Notes under the pieces: model-generated
The model's database searches: none
Seen by the model: only the letters and a program-made list of their open reading frames with translations
What the model was told of the DNA's origin: nothing
Position numbers and translations under genes: made by a program
From: Prevotella sp. UBA6994
GTDB taxonomy: Bacteria > Bacteroidota > Bacteroidia > Bacteroidales > Bacteroidaceae
Direction of reading: 5' to 3'
DNA length: 64,000 nucleotides
Assembly: GCA_002449845.1 (NCBI GenBank)
Contig: DJXW01000034.1
Span: 197,431 to 261,430 of the forward strand
Shown: piece after piece, positions 17,823-27,104 of the stretch
How positions within the stretch are numbered: the stretch's first letter is position 1
How the letters are laid out: each line of letters opens with the position of its first letter

Positions 17823-19856
17823 ATGAAAATGAGTAAGTTAATCCCAATGGCACTGATGATGGCATTGCCCATGTCAGGTGTAGCCCAGAACAAGACGGGG
17901 ATAAAAATGGAGAATCTTGATAAGACTGTTAAACCAGCAGACGATTTCTACATGTTTGCTACGGGAGGATGGCAGAAATTGAATCCTCTTCCAGCAGCTT
18001 ATTCTCGTTTTGGCAGTTTTGATCAATTACAGGAAGACAACAACAAGCGCATTAACAGTATTCTGAGTGAATTGGAGAAGAAGAAGTTTGCTGAAGGAAC
18101 TACCGAGCGCAAACTATCCGACTTCTATAAATTGGCGATGGACATAGACCGTAGAAACAAGGATGGTATTGCTCCCGTCAAACCCTTGCTCAACGAGATG
18201 GAAGCTGCCAAGACGAAAGAAGACTTGCAGAAGATACAATTGAAATATGCTGTTTATGGATACGGTGTACCTTTCGGTTATGGATTTGGTGCCGATGAGA
18301 AAAACGTTACCATGAACATCCTCAATGTGAACCAAGGTGGTCTTACTCTTGGGCAGAAAGACTATTACTTGAATAACGATGAAGCGACGGTGAAGATTCG
18401 TGAAGCTTACAAGCAGCATATCGTAAGAATGTTTAAGCTCTTCGGCTTTACTGAACAGCAAGCTGTTGCCAAGAAAGACGCAATATTCCGCTTTGAAACG
18501 TCATTGGCTCTCGTGTCAAAGAGTCGCACTGAACTTCGTGACCCACAAGCCAACTACAATAAGATGACTCTGAAGGAGTTCCAATCTAACTATCCCAACA
18601 TTCCACTTGAGTCAATGGCAAATGCAGAAGGAATCAAGAGCGAATATATTCAAGAGATGATCGTAGGACAACCTAAGTTCATGGAATCAGTAGATAAGCT
18701 CATGACTGCTATGACCACAGAAGATTTAAGAGCTTACATGGAATGGGACTTGATAGGTAGTGCTTCTTCGTTGTTGAGTGATGAGATTCGTGAAGCTAAC
18801 TTCGATTTCTACGGACGTACCATGTCTGGAAGGAAAGAAGATTATCCCTTGTGGAAGCGTGCTACCAATTCGGTACAAAGCGTGATGGGTGAAGCTCTTG
18901 GCAAGATGTATTGTGACCGTTATTTCCCTGCTTCGTCGAAGAGTATCATGGAGAAATTGGTGAAGAATTTGCAAATTGCCTTAGATCAACGTATTGATGC
19001 ACAGAAATGGATGGGCGATTCTACCAAGGCAAACGCACACCACAAACTCTCTACATTCTATGTTAAGATTGGCTATCCTAACAAATGGAAAGATTATTCA
19101 GCCTTGACCATTGACCCAAGCAAATCTTTCTTTGAGAACGTGATGGCTTGTCGCAAATGGCGCAATGACAGACATATTGAGGAAAAAGCAGGAAAACCTG
19201 TTGATCGTGACGAATGGCACATGACTCCGCAAACGGTAAATGCTTATTATAATCCCACTACCAATGAGATTTGCTTCCCCGCAGGTATCTTACAATATCC
19301 TTTCTTTGATCCCAAGGCTGATGAAGCTTTTAACTATGGAGCCATCGGCGTTGTGATTGGTCATGAGATGACACACGGTTTCGACGATCAAGGTCGCCAG
19401 TTTGATGCCAATGGTAATATGCATGATTGGTGGACAGCTTCTGATGCAGAAGGATTCAATGAACGTGCTGATTTGTATGACCGTTTCTTCTCAGCCATAG
19501 AAGTTCTTCCTGGTTTGAACTCAAACGGTAGGTTGACTCTTGGAGAGAATTTGGCTGACCATGGTGGCTTGCAAGTTGCTTGGTATGCATACAAGAATGC
19601 TACGCAAAAGAAACCATTGAAGGTGAAAGACGGATTCACAGGAGACCAACGTTTCTTCATCGCTTATGCTGGTGTATGGGGACAAAACATCACTGAGGAA
19701 GAGATTCGTCAGCGTGTGAAGAATGACCCACACTCATTGGGTGAATGGCGCGTGAATGGTGCATTGCCACACATCGACATGTGGTATGAAGCATTTGGCG
19801 TGAAAGAAGGTGACAAGATGTTTATTCCAAAGAACGAACGCCTTGACCTCTGGTAA
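17823..19856 (+). CDS. M13-family (neprilysin/PepO-like) zinc metallopeptidase, exported
   Basis: 677 residues from ATG 17823. An N-terminal signal peptide ends near SGVAQ. Large helical N-terminal M13 domain (about 30-460). Catalytic domain with HExxH (HEMTH at 514-518, in GVVIGHEMTHGFDDQG), NPTTNEICFPAGILQYPFFD upstream, and the third zinc ligand in ENLADHGG. The C-terminal W (DLW) end is typical of the family. Such secreted endopeptidases cleave oligopeptides in the periplasm or at the surface. Separated by 34 bp from the following T9SS cargo gene, so the two may be co-transcribed. Length is normal. Confidence 0.93.
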   Translation: MKMSKLIPMALMMALPMSGVAQNKTGIKMENLDKTVKPADDFYMFATGGWQKLNPLPAAYSRFGSFDQLQEDNNKRINSILSELEKKKFAEGTTERKLSDFYKLAMDIDRRNKDGIAPVKPLLNEMEAAKTKEDLQKIQLKYAVYGYGVPFGYGFGADEKNVTMNILNVNQGGLTLGQKDYYLNNDEATVKIREAYKQHIVRMFKLFGFTEQQAVAKKDAIFRFETSLALVSKSRTELRDPQANYNKMTLKEFQSNYPNIPLESMANAEGIKSEYIQEMIVGQPKFMESVDKLMTAMTTEDLRAYMEWDLIGSASSLLSDEIREANFDFYGRTMSGRKEDYPLWKRATNSVQSVMGEALGKMYCDRYFPASSKSIMEKLVKNLQIALDQRIDAQKWMGDSTKANAHHKLSTFYVKIGYPNKWKDYSALTIDPSKSFFENVMACRKWRNDRHIEEKAGKPVDRDEWHMTPQTVNAYYNPTTNEICFPAGILQYPFFDPKADEAFNYGAIGVVIGHEMTHGFDDQGRQFDANGNMHDWWTASDAEGFNERADLYDRFFSAIEVLPGLNSNGRLTLGENLADHGGLQVAWYAYKNATQKKPLKVKDGFTGDQRFFIAYAGVWGQNITEEEIRQRVKNDPHSLGEWRVNGALPHIDMWYEAFGVKEGDKMFIPKNERLDLW

Positions 19857-19890
19857 TTTTCAAGAAGACTTATCCTAACAACTAAAAAAT

Positions 19891-22821
19891 ATGAAAAGAT
19901 TTACTTGTAAAACCCTACTGCTTGGGATGATGATGTTAACTGCCAACAATGCGCTGGCAGTTGACTTCCCCAAGATTGGAAGTACGTTAACGGATGGAAC
20001 AGAGTATGTGTTGGTTAGCTATGCAAAACCAGACCTCTTTTTCTCTCGTACCTCATGGGACGGAGCCTATTACCTTCGTCCATTCGCTGATTCACAATAT
20101 GAATCCAACTCATTTATTGCCCATCAAGGAGAAGATGGCTCATGGTATTTCTCTGTAACGAAGGATGATGTTACGACTTATGTTGGAATCCCCATCGGAA
20201 CAGACAACCTAAACGGAAACTTGGAAGAGCCCGCTTATTTCTTGATCGAGCCTGGAGATGTAGAAGGTTTCTATCGCTTGAAAGCTGGTGATGGTCACAT
20301 GAACATGAACGTTTATGGCAGATACGTACACTTAAATTCTGGTGGAGAGTTTCTGGTTATTTCAGAACCAACCAATCAATGGTATCCCGACTTCTTTGGT
20401 GGTGTGATGACAGAGATTGGCGATGATGGAATGCCTTATAACGTGCAAGATGAAAACAGCGAATTTATTCCTCTCGACCATTCTTCAGAGAATTGGGCAT
20501 TTGCAGAGGTAAGTACAATACCTGCCTATTATAATAAAGTGCAGCTTTACACCGCTATCAAGAAAATGGAAGATGAAGGCTTGACAGACGAGACTTATCG
20601 CGCAGGTTTCCAAGGTGCAATAGATGCTGTTAGTGTATATTATAATAAGGAGGAAGTTAGTGAAGAGGATGTGACAGTTGCATTGAGTCTTGTCAATGCC
20701 AAGAACAATTTGTTTGCTGAAATCCAAAACGCAAAAGAGTTGATTGCACAAGGAGATGATGCCACTTTGCAAGCAGCCATCAATACTGCCATCGACGCAT
20801 TTAACTCCAAGAATGATGCTGAGTCGTTGGAAGCTGCCACTGCTGCACTCTATGAAGCAGAGAAAGAATACAATTTAAGCCAAGGAGACCTGACCAAGAT
20901 GGGTAAGAACATGAGTTTTGAAGACCTTTCTTCCCAAGGAGGAAATACAACATCAGGTGTTGCAGCTGCCCCATCAGGATGGAATCTCTATGTAAATGGT
21001 ACACAAGTGTCAACCGAGGAAGAAGTGAGAGCTGCAGGCCTTACAGCTTGGGCTGGTATCAATGGTGATGCTGATGGTGCAAAGGACGGTAGTTTCATCT
21101 ATGGTATATGGAATTCTGGAATGCCTTCCATCGAGCTCTCACAGACACTTGAAGGATTGGAGAATGGAACATATACAGTATTCGCCTCAGTGATGGTTGG
21201 TGCTAACGGCAATGGCTCTCGCAGAACCACCCAACGTATTTTCGGAAACTTGAATACCAAGTATTTCGGAGGTGAAGGAGAATATGACACTGACCTTCTT
21301 AACAAGGAAGAAGTGTTTGAGTTTGAAGGTTTGGCTGAACCTGTCACTGACACGCAGTTACAGGAAATGAGCGTACAGGCATACGTATATGATGGAACGC
21401 TGACATTCGGATTCCGTACAGACAACAACATTGCTGCCGCTCGTCGTACCACTTCTAATGGAGCTGGTGGAGATGGTTGGTTTAAGATTGACAATTTCCG
21501 CATCCATAAGGAAGCTGATAATCCCGATGCAGCCTTGAAGATTTACGATTTCTATAAGAATATGCTTTCCAGTATGCAGGGAATGCCTATGCAACTCAAA
21601 ATTGAAGATCAATTGAATGCTTTGGTTAACAATGGTGACATCAATGCAAGCACCCCAGAACAGGAAATCGTAACAGCTTTCTTGAACTTAAAGGCAAAAT
21701 ATGCTGACATCAAGTCGTCAGTAGATGCATACACTAAACTGGAAAATGCCATCAGTGATGCTCAACAAAATCACTCTGACTACAGCAATTATGCAGATGC
21801 AGAGTTGTATGCCGACTTGATTATGGAAGCCCAAGACATGTTCTATGATCGTTTGGCTAATGAGCAAGAGATTGATGACATGATAGCTAAGCTTGATGAG
21901 GGCTTTATGGCTCTGAAGCTTTCTGGCGTAGCCGTGAACGTTTATGTTACCGACTTAATCAAGAACCCCAGTTTCGAGGATATGTCTGCACAAGGTAATT
22001 CTGAATCAAGTGGCGCTTCTCCTGCTCCAGCAGGTTGGACTCTGACCCTTGATGGCGTACAAGTAACGGGTGCTCCTTCTCTTGGTTGGTGTGGAATCAA
22101 CAGTGGTGATGGTGGTATGGACCAATATGGTGCTTACGATGACAATGGCGAATTGCTTACCTCACAAGTGGTAGAGGGACAACGCCTGTGGGGTATATGG
22201 AACGACCGTATTCCTGAGGTGGAACTCTCACAGACATTGACAGGCCTTCCAGCAGGAACATACGTTTTGTCCGCATACGTGATGGTGGAACATCAATGGG
22301 CTGGCAACTGCTTGACTACACAACGTATTTTCGCAAACAACAGTGTGACGATGTTTGGTAGTGAAGAGACTCATGCCATCAACCTGCCTTCAGATGCTAT
22401 TCTTGCCAAGACACTCGACGAGAACAACACCTCCGACATTAAGTTCTTGAACTATGCTGGTTATTCTTGTGAGAGCGGTGACCCATATACCCACTTCCCA
22501 AGATTGATGACAGTTCGATTCGGTGTTGATGAAAGTGGAATTGCCAAGATTGGTTTCCGTACCAATAACATTGACCCAGAAGGAACAGAGAGAACGAGTG
22601 GAATCGGTTGGTTCAAGCTTGACAATTTCCAATTGTTCTATGAGAGCGAAGATGTTCCTGCTTCTATCAAGGGAGTTGGCAATCATGTTGCAGAAACGAG
22701 TACCACAGAATACTATTCTCTTGATGGTCGTCGCCTGAACACACTTCAGCGTGGCGTTAACATCATGAAGTTTAAGGCTACTGATGGTAGCGTGAAGACA
22801 CAAAAGGTAATCGTTAAGTAA
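19891..22821 (+). CDS. Large secreted protein with duplicated lectin-like modules and a T9SS-type C-terminal tail
   Basis: 976 residues. Signal peptide MKRFTCKTLLLGMMMLTANNALA. An N-terminal beta-rich region (about 25-210) is followed by helical FIVAR-like spacers (about 230-330 and 560-680). Two related beta-sandwich modules start with KNMSFEDLSSQGGNTTSG (about 340-545) and KNPSFEDMSAQGNSESSG (about 695-910); each carries a W-rich core and an IELSQTL.GL..GTY motif and ends in a GWFKIDNF / GWFKLDNF strand. They resemble galactose-binding-type modules and are an internal duplication. The C-terminus (YYSLDGRRLNTLQRGVNIM ... QKVIVK) is a Prevotella-style T9SS sorting domain. No catalytic motif was recognised; a surface glycan-binding or adhesive role is inference. 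Confidence 0.8.
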   Translation: MKRFTCKTLLLGMMMLTANNALAVDFPKIGSTLTDGTEYVLVSYAKPDLFFSRTSWDGAYYLRPFADSQYESNSFIAHQGEDGSWYFSVTKDDVTTYVGIPIGTDNLNGNLEEPAYFLIEPGDVEGFYRLKAGDGHMNMNVYGRYVHLNSGGEFLVISEPTNQWYPDFFGGVMTEIGDDGMPYNVQDENSEFIPLDHSSENWAFAEVSTIPAYYNKVQLYTAIKKMEDEGLTDETYRAGFQGAIDAVSVYYNKEEVSEEDVTVALSLVNAKNNLFAEIQNAKELIAQGDDATLQAAINTAIDAFNSKNDAESLEAATAALYEAEKEYNLSQGDLTKMGKNMSFEDLSSQGGNTTSGVAAAPSGWNLYVNGTQVSTEEEVRAAGLTAWAGINGDADGAKDGSFIYGIWNSGMPSIELSQTLEGLENGTYTVFASVMVGANGNGSRRTTQRIFGNLNTKYFGGEGEYDTDLLNKEEVFEFEGLAEPVTDTQLQEMSVQAYVYDGTLTFGFRTDNNIAAARRTTSNGAGGDGWFKIDNFRIHKEADNPDAALKIYDFYKNMLSSMQGMPMQLKIEDQLNALVNNGDINASTPEQEIVTAFLNLKAKYADIKSSVDAYTKLENAISDAQQNHSDYSNYADAELYADLIMEAQDMFYDRLANEQEIDDMIAKLDEGFMALKLSGVAVNVYVTDLIKNPSFEDMSAQGNSESSGASPAPAGWTLTLDGVQVTGAPSLGWCGINSGDGGMDQYGAYDDNGELLTSQVVEGQRLWGIWNDRIPEVELSQTLTGLPAGTYVLSAYVMVEHQWAGNCLTTQRIFANNSVTMFGSEETHAINLPSDAILAKTLDENNTSDIKFLNYAGYSCESGDPYTHFPRLMTVRFGVDESGIAKIGFRTNNIDPEGTERTSGIGWFKLDNFQLFYESEDVPASIKGVGNHVAETSTTEYYSLDGRRLNTLQRGVNIMKFKATDGSVKTQKVIVK

Positions 22822-22849
22822 AAAGACAATATGTCCCGGTAAAGATAAA

Positions 22850-22912
22850 GGTTCTCCTTACCTTTCACAATATATTATATATAATAATGTGTAGGGTGGG
22901 AGAACCACTTTT
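22850..22912 (+). terminator. Terminator after the T9SS cargo gene
   Basis: GGTTCTCC (22850-22857) pairs with GGAGAACC (22899-22906), followed by ACTTTTTTC. The loop is AT-rich and about 41 nt long. It lies 29 bp past the stop codon. The rest of the 294-bp gap holds only the gyrA promoter. Confidence 0.7.
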
Positions 22913-22995
22913 TTCACTACGGAATGCCAATTATATAGCCAGAATCATTGTAGTTTGACTAAATTAACCTAAAATACCGCTTTTTTTTGCTTGTA

Positions 22996-23029
22996 TTTGA
23001 TTTTGCATCGAAAAAAATTTGTATTTTTG
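22996..23029 (+). promoter_or_regulatory. gyrA promoter
   Basis: TATTTTTG (23022-23029) forms the -7 box, with TTTG at 22996-22999 as a possible -33 element (22-bp spacer). The leader to the ATG at 23116 is about 80 nt. Confidence 0.6.
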
Positions 23030-23115
23030 TAACTTGAAAAATAGGGCAAAATCGAACAGAACGAAAATAAATGCCCTTCTCGTTGAATTATTATAAAAAA
23101 TTGAGATATATCTAA

Positions 23116-25755
23116 ATGGACGAAAATCAGACATTCGATCAAGACAGAATTATTAAAATCAACATTGAGGAAGAAATGAAATCCTCATACATCGACTATT
23201 CAATGTCGGTGATTGTGGCTCGTGCGCTTCCTGATGTGCGAGATGGATTCAAGCCCGTACATCGCAGAATCCTTTATGGTATGTTGGGTATTGGCAACAC
23301 CAGTTCCAATCCGTATAAGAAATGTGCCCGTGTAGTAGGTGAGGTGTTGGGTAAGTATCACCCACATGGCGACTCATCCGTTTATGGTGCTTTGGTACGT
23401 ATGGGACAATCATGGAACATGCGCTATTGCTTGGTGGACGGACAAGGAAACTTTGGTTCAGTAGATGGTGACTCTCCTGCTGCCATGCGTTACACCGAGT
23501 GCCGTCTCTCTAAGATGGGTGAGCAAATCATGGACGATTTGGAGAAAGACACCGTGGACATGGTTAACAACTTTGACGACTCACTCACGGAGCCCAGCGT
23601 GATGCCTACCAAGATTCCAAACTTATTGGTAAATGGTGGTAATGGTATTGCCGTGGGTATGGCTACCAATATGCCTACACACAATTTGGGTGAGGTCATC
23701 GATGGTTGTTGTGCTTACATTGACAATCCAGACATAGATACCGAGGGATTGATGCAGTATATTCCTGCTCCCGACTTCCCAACAGGAGCGTATATATATG
23801 GTTTGCAAGGCGTAAAGGATGCTTACGAGACGGGTAGAGGTCGTATCGTGATGCGTGCAAAGGCAGAGATTGAAAGTGATGAGCATGGAGACAGAATTGT
23901 CATCACCGAAATCCCTTATGGCGTAAACAAGCAGCAACTCATTGAATACATTGCCGAATTGGTGAAGGAAGGCAAACTGGAGGGTATCTCCAATGCCAAT
24001 GATGAGACTGGCAGACAAGGTATGCGTATCGTGGTTGACGTGAAGCGTGATGCTAATGCCAACGTTATCCTGAACAAATTGTTTAAGATGACCGCTCTGC
24101 AAAGTTCATTCTCCGTCAACAATATCGCATTGGTGAAGGGTCGTCCTCGCACTCTCAGCTTGAAAGAATGTATCAAGTATTTCGTAGAGCATCGCCACGA
24201 CGTTACCATCCGCCGTACTAAGTTCGACTTACGCAAGGCTAAGGATCGTGCTCATATCTTGGAAGGATTGATCATAGCTTGCGACAATATTGACGAGGTA
24301 GTACATATCATTCGTGCTTCCCAGACACCTGCTGATGCTCAACGCAACTTGGAAAAGCGATTTGAGTTGGATGAAATCCAGTCGAAGGCAATTGTTGACA
24401 TGCGTCTGAGCCAGTTGACAGGTCTGCGTATGGACCAGTTGCATGCTGAGTATGAGGAACTGATGAAGACCATCGACTACTTACAGAGTATTCTCGATGA
24501 TCCCGAACTCTGCAAGAAGGTGATGAAAGATGAACTCATTGAGGTGAAGGAGAAGTATGGTGATGCTCGTCGTACGGAGATTATACCAGACGAACATGAG
24601 TTTAATGCTGAAGACTTTTATCCCAACGACCCCGTGGTGATTACCGTAAGTCATTTGGGATATATCAAGCGTACTCCTCTTTCCGAGTTCCGTGAGCAAG
24701 CCCGCGGTGGTGTTGGCGCAAAGGGTGCAAGTTCTCGTGATAAAGACTTTACCGAATATATCTATCCAGCCACCATGCACCAGACCATGTTGTTCTTTAC
24801 CAAGAAAGGACGTTGCTATTGGTTGAAGTGTTACGATATTCCCGAAGGCGACAAGACGTCGAAGGGTAGGGCAATACAAAACTTGTTGAACATTGAGCCG
24901 TCCGATTCTGTCAATGCGTTCTTGCGTTTACGTGGTCAAGGATTGCAAGACAAGGAGTTTGTCAATACTCATTACGTGGTATTCTGTACGAAGAACGGTA
25001 CCGTGAAGAAGACTTGCCTTGAAGCATATTCTCGTCCTCGTACCAATGGCGTGATAGCTATTAATATTGAGGAGAACGACGAGGTGGTAGATGTTCGTCT
25101 TACCAATGGTTCCAACGAGTTGATTATTGCCAACAGAAATGGTAGGGCTGTTCGTTTTGATGAGCGAGCTATTCGTACCATGGGACGTGTCGCTACCGGT
25201 GTGAGAGGAATGAGACTCGATGATGGCGATGATGCCGTAGTTGGAATGATTGTGGTCAACGACGCAAGCAACGAAACCGTGATGGTGGTCAGCGAAGAGG
25301 GTTATGGTAAGCGCTCACAAGTGGAAGACTATCGCAAGACCAATCGTGGCGGTAAGGGTGTGAAGACGTTGAGCATTACCGACAAAACGGGCAGATTGGT
25401 AGCCATCAAGAATGTAACTGACGATAACGACTTGATGATTATCAACAAGAGTGGTATCGTGATTCGTCTGGCAGTGGCAGAGGTACGTGTCATGGGTAGG
25501 GCGACACAGGGTGTTCGTCTCATCAACCTGACCAAGAAGAACGACGTGATTGCCAGCGTTTGTAAGGTAATGAGCTCTGAGTTGGAGGCTACCGTAGAAG
25601 AAGAGAGCCGTCAGCAATGGGCACAAAAGAATGCCGAGATTGTAAAAGACTCTACAGGTGCAACCAAAGTGGAAACGGAAACGTCTAATGAGATTAATGA
25701 TGGTGAATTGGAAGAACCATTCGTGGATTCGGAAGAGGAACCCAATGTAGAATAA
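23116..25755 (+). CDS. gyrA: DNA gyrase subunit A
   Basis: 879 residues. N-terminal breakage-reunion domain with SSYIDYSMSVIVARALPDVRDG, KPVHRRILYGM and the catalytic Tyr 126 in AAMRYTECR. The quinolone-determining region reads HPHGDSSVYGALVRM (82-96): the residue matching E. coli Ser83 is Ser 87, and the position matching Asp87 is Gly 91. The C-terminal beta-pinwheel (about 505-830) includes a GyrA-box-like QARGGVGAKG motif, which supports gyrase rather than topoisomerase IV. The tail is acidic (EEPFVDSEEEPNVE). With GyrB it introduces negative supercoils using ATP. Followed after 31 bp by a TPR gene, probably in one transcript that ends at the 27023 terminator. Confidence 0.96.
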   Translation: MDENQTFDQDRIIKINIEEEMKSSYIDYSMSVIVARALPDVRDGFKPVHRRILYGMLGIGNTSSNPYKKCARVVGEVLGKYHPHGDSSVYGALVRMGQSWNMRYCLVDGQGNFGSVDGDSPAAMRYTECRLSKMGEQIMDDLEKDTVDMVNNFDDSLTEPSVMPTKIPNLLVNGGNGIAVGMATNMPTHNLGEVIDGCCAYIDNPDIDTEGLMQYIPAPDFPTGAYIYGLQGVKDAYETGRGRIVMRAKAEIESDEHGDRIVITEIPYGVNKQQLIEYIAELVKEGKLEGISNANDETGRQGMRIVVDVKRDANANVILNKLFKMTALQSSFSVNNIALVKGRPRTLSLKECIKYFVEHRHDVTIRRTKFDLRKAKDRAHILEGLIIACDNIDEVVHIIRASQTPADAQRNLEKRFELDEIQSKAIVDMRLSQLTGLRMDQLHAEYEELMKTIDYLQSILDDPELCKKVMKDELIEVKEKYGDARRTEIIPDEHEFNAEDFYPNDPVVITVSHLGYIKRTPLSEFREQARGGVGAKGASSRDKDFTEYIYPATMHQTMLFFTKKGRCYWLKCYDIPEGDKTSKGRAIQNLLNIEPSDSVNAFLRLRGQGLQDKEFVNTHYVVFCTKNGTVKKTCLEAYSRPRTNGVIAINIEENDEVVDVRLTNGSNELIIANRNGRAVRFDERAIRTMGRVATGVRGMRLDDGDDAVVGMIVVNDASNETVMVVSEEGYGKRSQVEDYRKTNRGGKGVKTLSITDKTGRLVAIKNVTDDNDLMIINKSGIVIRLAVAEVRVMGRATQGVRLINLTKKNDVIASVCKVMSSELEATVEEESRQQWAQKNAEIVKDSTGATKVETETSNEINDGELEEPFVDSEEEPNVE

Positions 25756-25786
25756 GAATATAATCAACCTTTTTAATTAAAAGCTT

Positions 25787-27004
25787 ATGAAAAAATTAAT
25801 GATTGCGGCTATGATGTTAGTTGGTACATCTACAGCCTTTGCTGGTGACAGCGATGCTTTGAAAGCTATCCTCAAAACAAAGACTTATGCGGAAGCTGAA
25901 TCTCTTGTGAAGTCTTCTCTCTCTCAACTCGCTTCTAATGCAGAGAAGGCTAAGGCTTACAATCAGTTGGTAAAACTTGCTATCGAGTCTTTCGACAAGG
26001 AAAATGGCATTTCTGTACAAAACGAAGCATTCAAGCAAATGGGTAAAGAGGTGGAACAGTATGACACGCTCAATCTTTACAACTCTGCTTACAATGCCTT
26101 GATGAATGCCATTGAGTGTGACAAGTATGATAACATGCCTGATGCAAAAGGTAAAATCAAGCCTAAGTTCCATGACGAATTGCTCCAGAAGATTCCAAAT
26201 GCACGTATCCAATTGGTGAATGGTGGCCAATGGGCTGCATCAAAGAGCAATGACGAAGGTGTATTGAAGTATTGGGGTACATTCCTTGACACTGAGGATT
26301 GCGACTTGCTGAAGAGCATTGACAAGAGCAACGAAAGTGGTTATTTAGGACAGGTTGCATATTTCACCGCTCTTTATGCCAACCAAAACAAGCAGATTGA
26401 CCGTGCCTTGAAATATCTTGAGATTGCCATGAAAGACCCAGAGCAAGCCAAGGAAGCACAGAACATGAAGTTTACCATTGGTCAACAAAACCTCAAGACT
26501 CAGGCTGATACCTTGAAGTTTATTGATGAGTTGAAGGTTTTCTATGCAAACAACTCTGATAGCGAGGCAGCTTTCGGTACGTTGTGCAACCTCTACAGCC
26601 AGATGAACAAGAAGGATGAGGTGATGAAGCTTGTGAACGACAAGATCAGCAGAGATCCTAACAATGGAACGGCTTGGGCATTGAAGGGACAAAGCGAAAT
26701 GAATGAGCAGAAATATGAGGAGGCTATCGAGTCTTTCAAGAAGTCTGTAGAAATCGACGGTACCAATGCTGTCGTTCTTACCTATCTTGGCTTCTGCATG
26801 AACTCTAAGGCAGCTGGTATTGAAGGCAACATCCCCGCTCAGAAGGCACTCTATAAAGAGTCTATGACCTATCTCGAAAGAGCCAAGGAGCTTGATCCAA
26901 ACCGTGACAAGGCTAACTGGGCTTATCCTCTCTATCAGTGCTACTATATCAACTATAGTGCAAACGATCCTCGTACAAAGGAATTGGAGAATATGCTGAA
27001 ATAA
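25787..27004 (+). CDS. Exported TPR-repeat protein, unknown function
   Basis: 405 residues. Signal peptide MKKLMIAAMMLVGTSTAFA. The N-terminal half is helical (YDTLNLYNSAYNALMNAIECD, LLQKIPNARIQLVNGG). The C-terminal half has clear TPR-type pairs (about 285-330: GTAWALKGQSEMNEQKYEEA then IESFKKSVEIDGTNAVVLTY; and YLERAKELDPNRDKANW). No enzymatic motif. It follows gyrA by 31 bp. The gene at 27105 is a diverged paralogue: both share YDT..L.N, a KGK(I/V) element and a similarly placed conserved middle region. The protein is probably periplasmic and scaffold-like; the function is unknown. Confidence 0.8.
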   Translation: MKKLMIAAMMLVGTSTAFAGDSDALKAILKTKTYAEAESLVKSSLSQLASNAEKAKAYNQLVKLAIESFDKENGISVQNEAFKQMGKEVEQYDTLNLYNSAYNALMNAIECDKYDNMPDAKGKIKPKFHDELLQKIPNARIQLVNGGQWAASKSNDEGVLKYWGTFLDTEDCDLLKSIDKSNESGYLGQVAYFTALYANQNKQIDRALKYLEIAMKDPEQAKEAQNMKFTIGQQNLKTQADTLKFIDELKVFYANNSDSEAAFGTLCNLYSQMNKKDEVMKLVNDKISRDPNNGTAWALKGQSEMNEQKYEEAIESFKKSVEIDGTNAVVLTYLGFCMNSKAAGIEGNIPAQKALYKESMTYLERAKELDPNRDKANWAYPLYQCYYINYSANDPRTKELENMLK

Positions 27005-27022
27005 TAGTTATATTTTAATATG

Positions 27023-27066
27023 CACGGAAGAATGTAGGTGTTTTCCTGCATCCTTCCGTGTTTTTA
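27023..27066 (+). terminator. Rho-independent terminator after gyrA-TPR
   Basis: CACGGAAG (27023-27030) pairs with CTTCCGTG (27053-27060); the inner ATGTAGG/CCTGCAT continues the stem after a one-base bulge, and TTTTTATA follows. This is the best-formed terminator in the window. Confidence 0.88.
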
Positions 27067-27104
27067 TATGGGCATTAACAGGATAACAAATAGATTGATT
27101 AAAG

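Noticed and set aside
23358..23402. GyrA Gly 91 (matching E. coli Asp87) as a quinolone-resistance mutation
   Set aside because: The Ser at the more important site is retained and Gly may be the normal residue in this lineage; without an alignment a resistance claim is unsupported.
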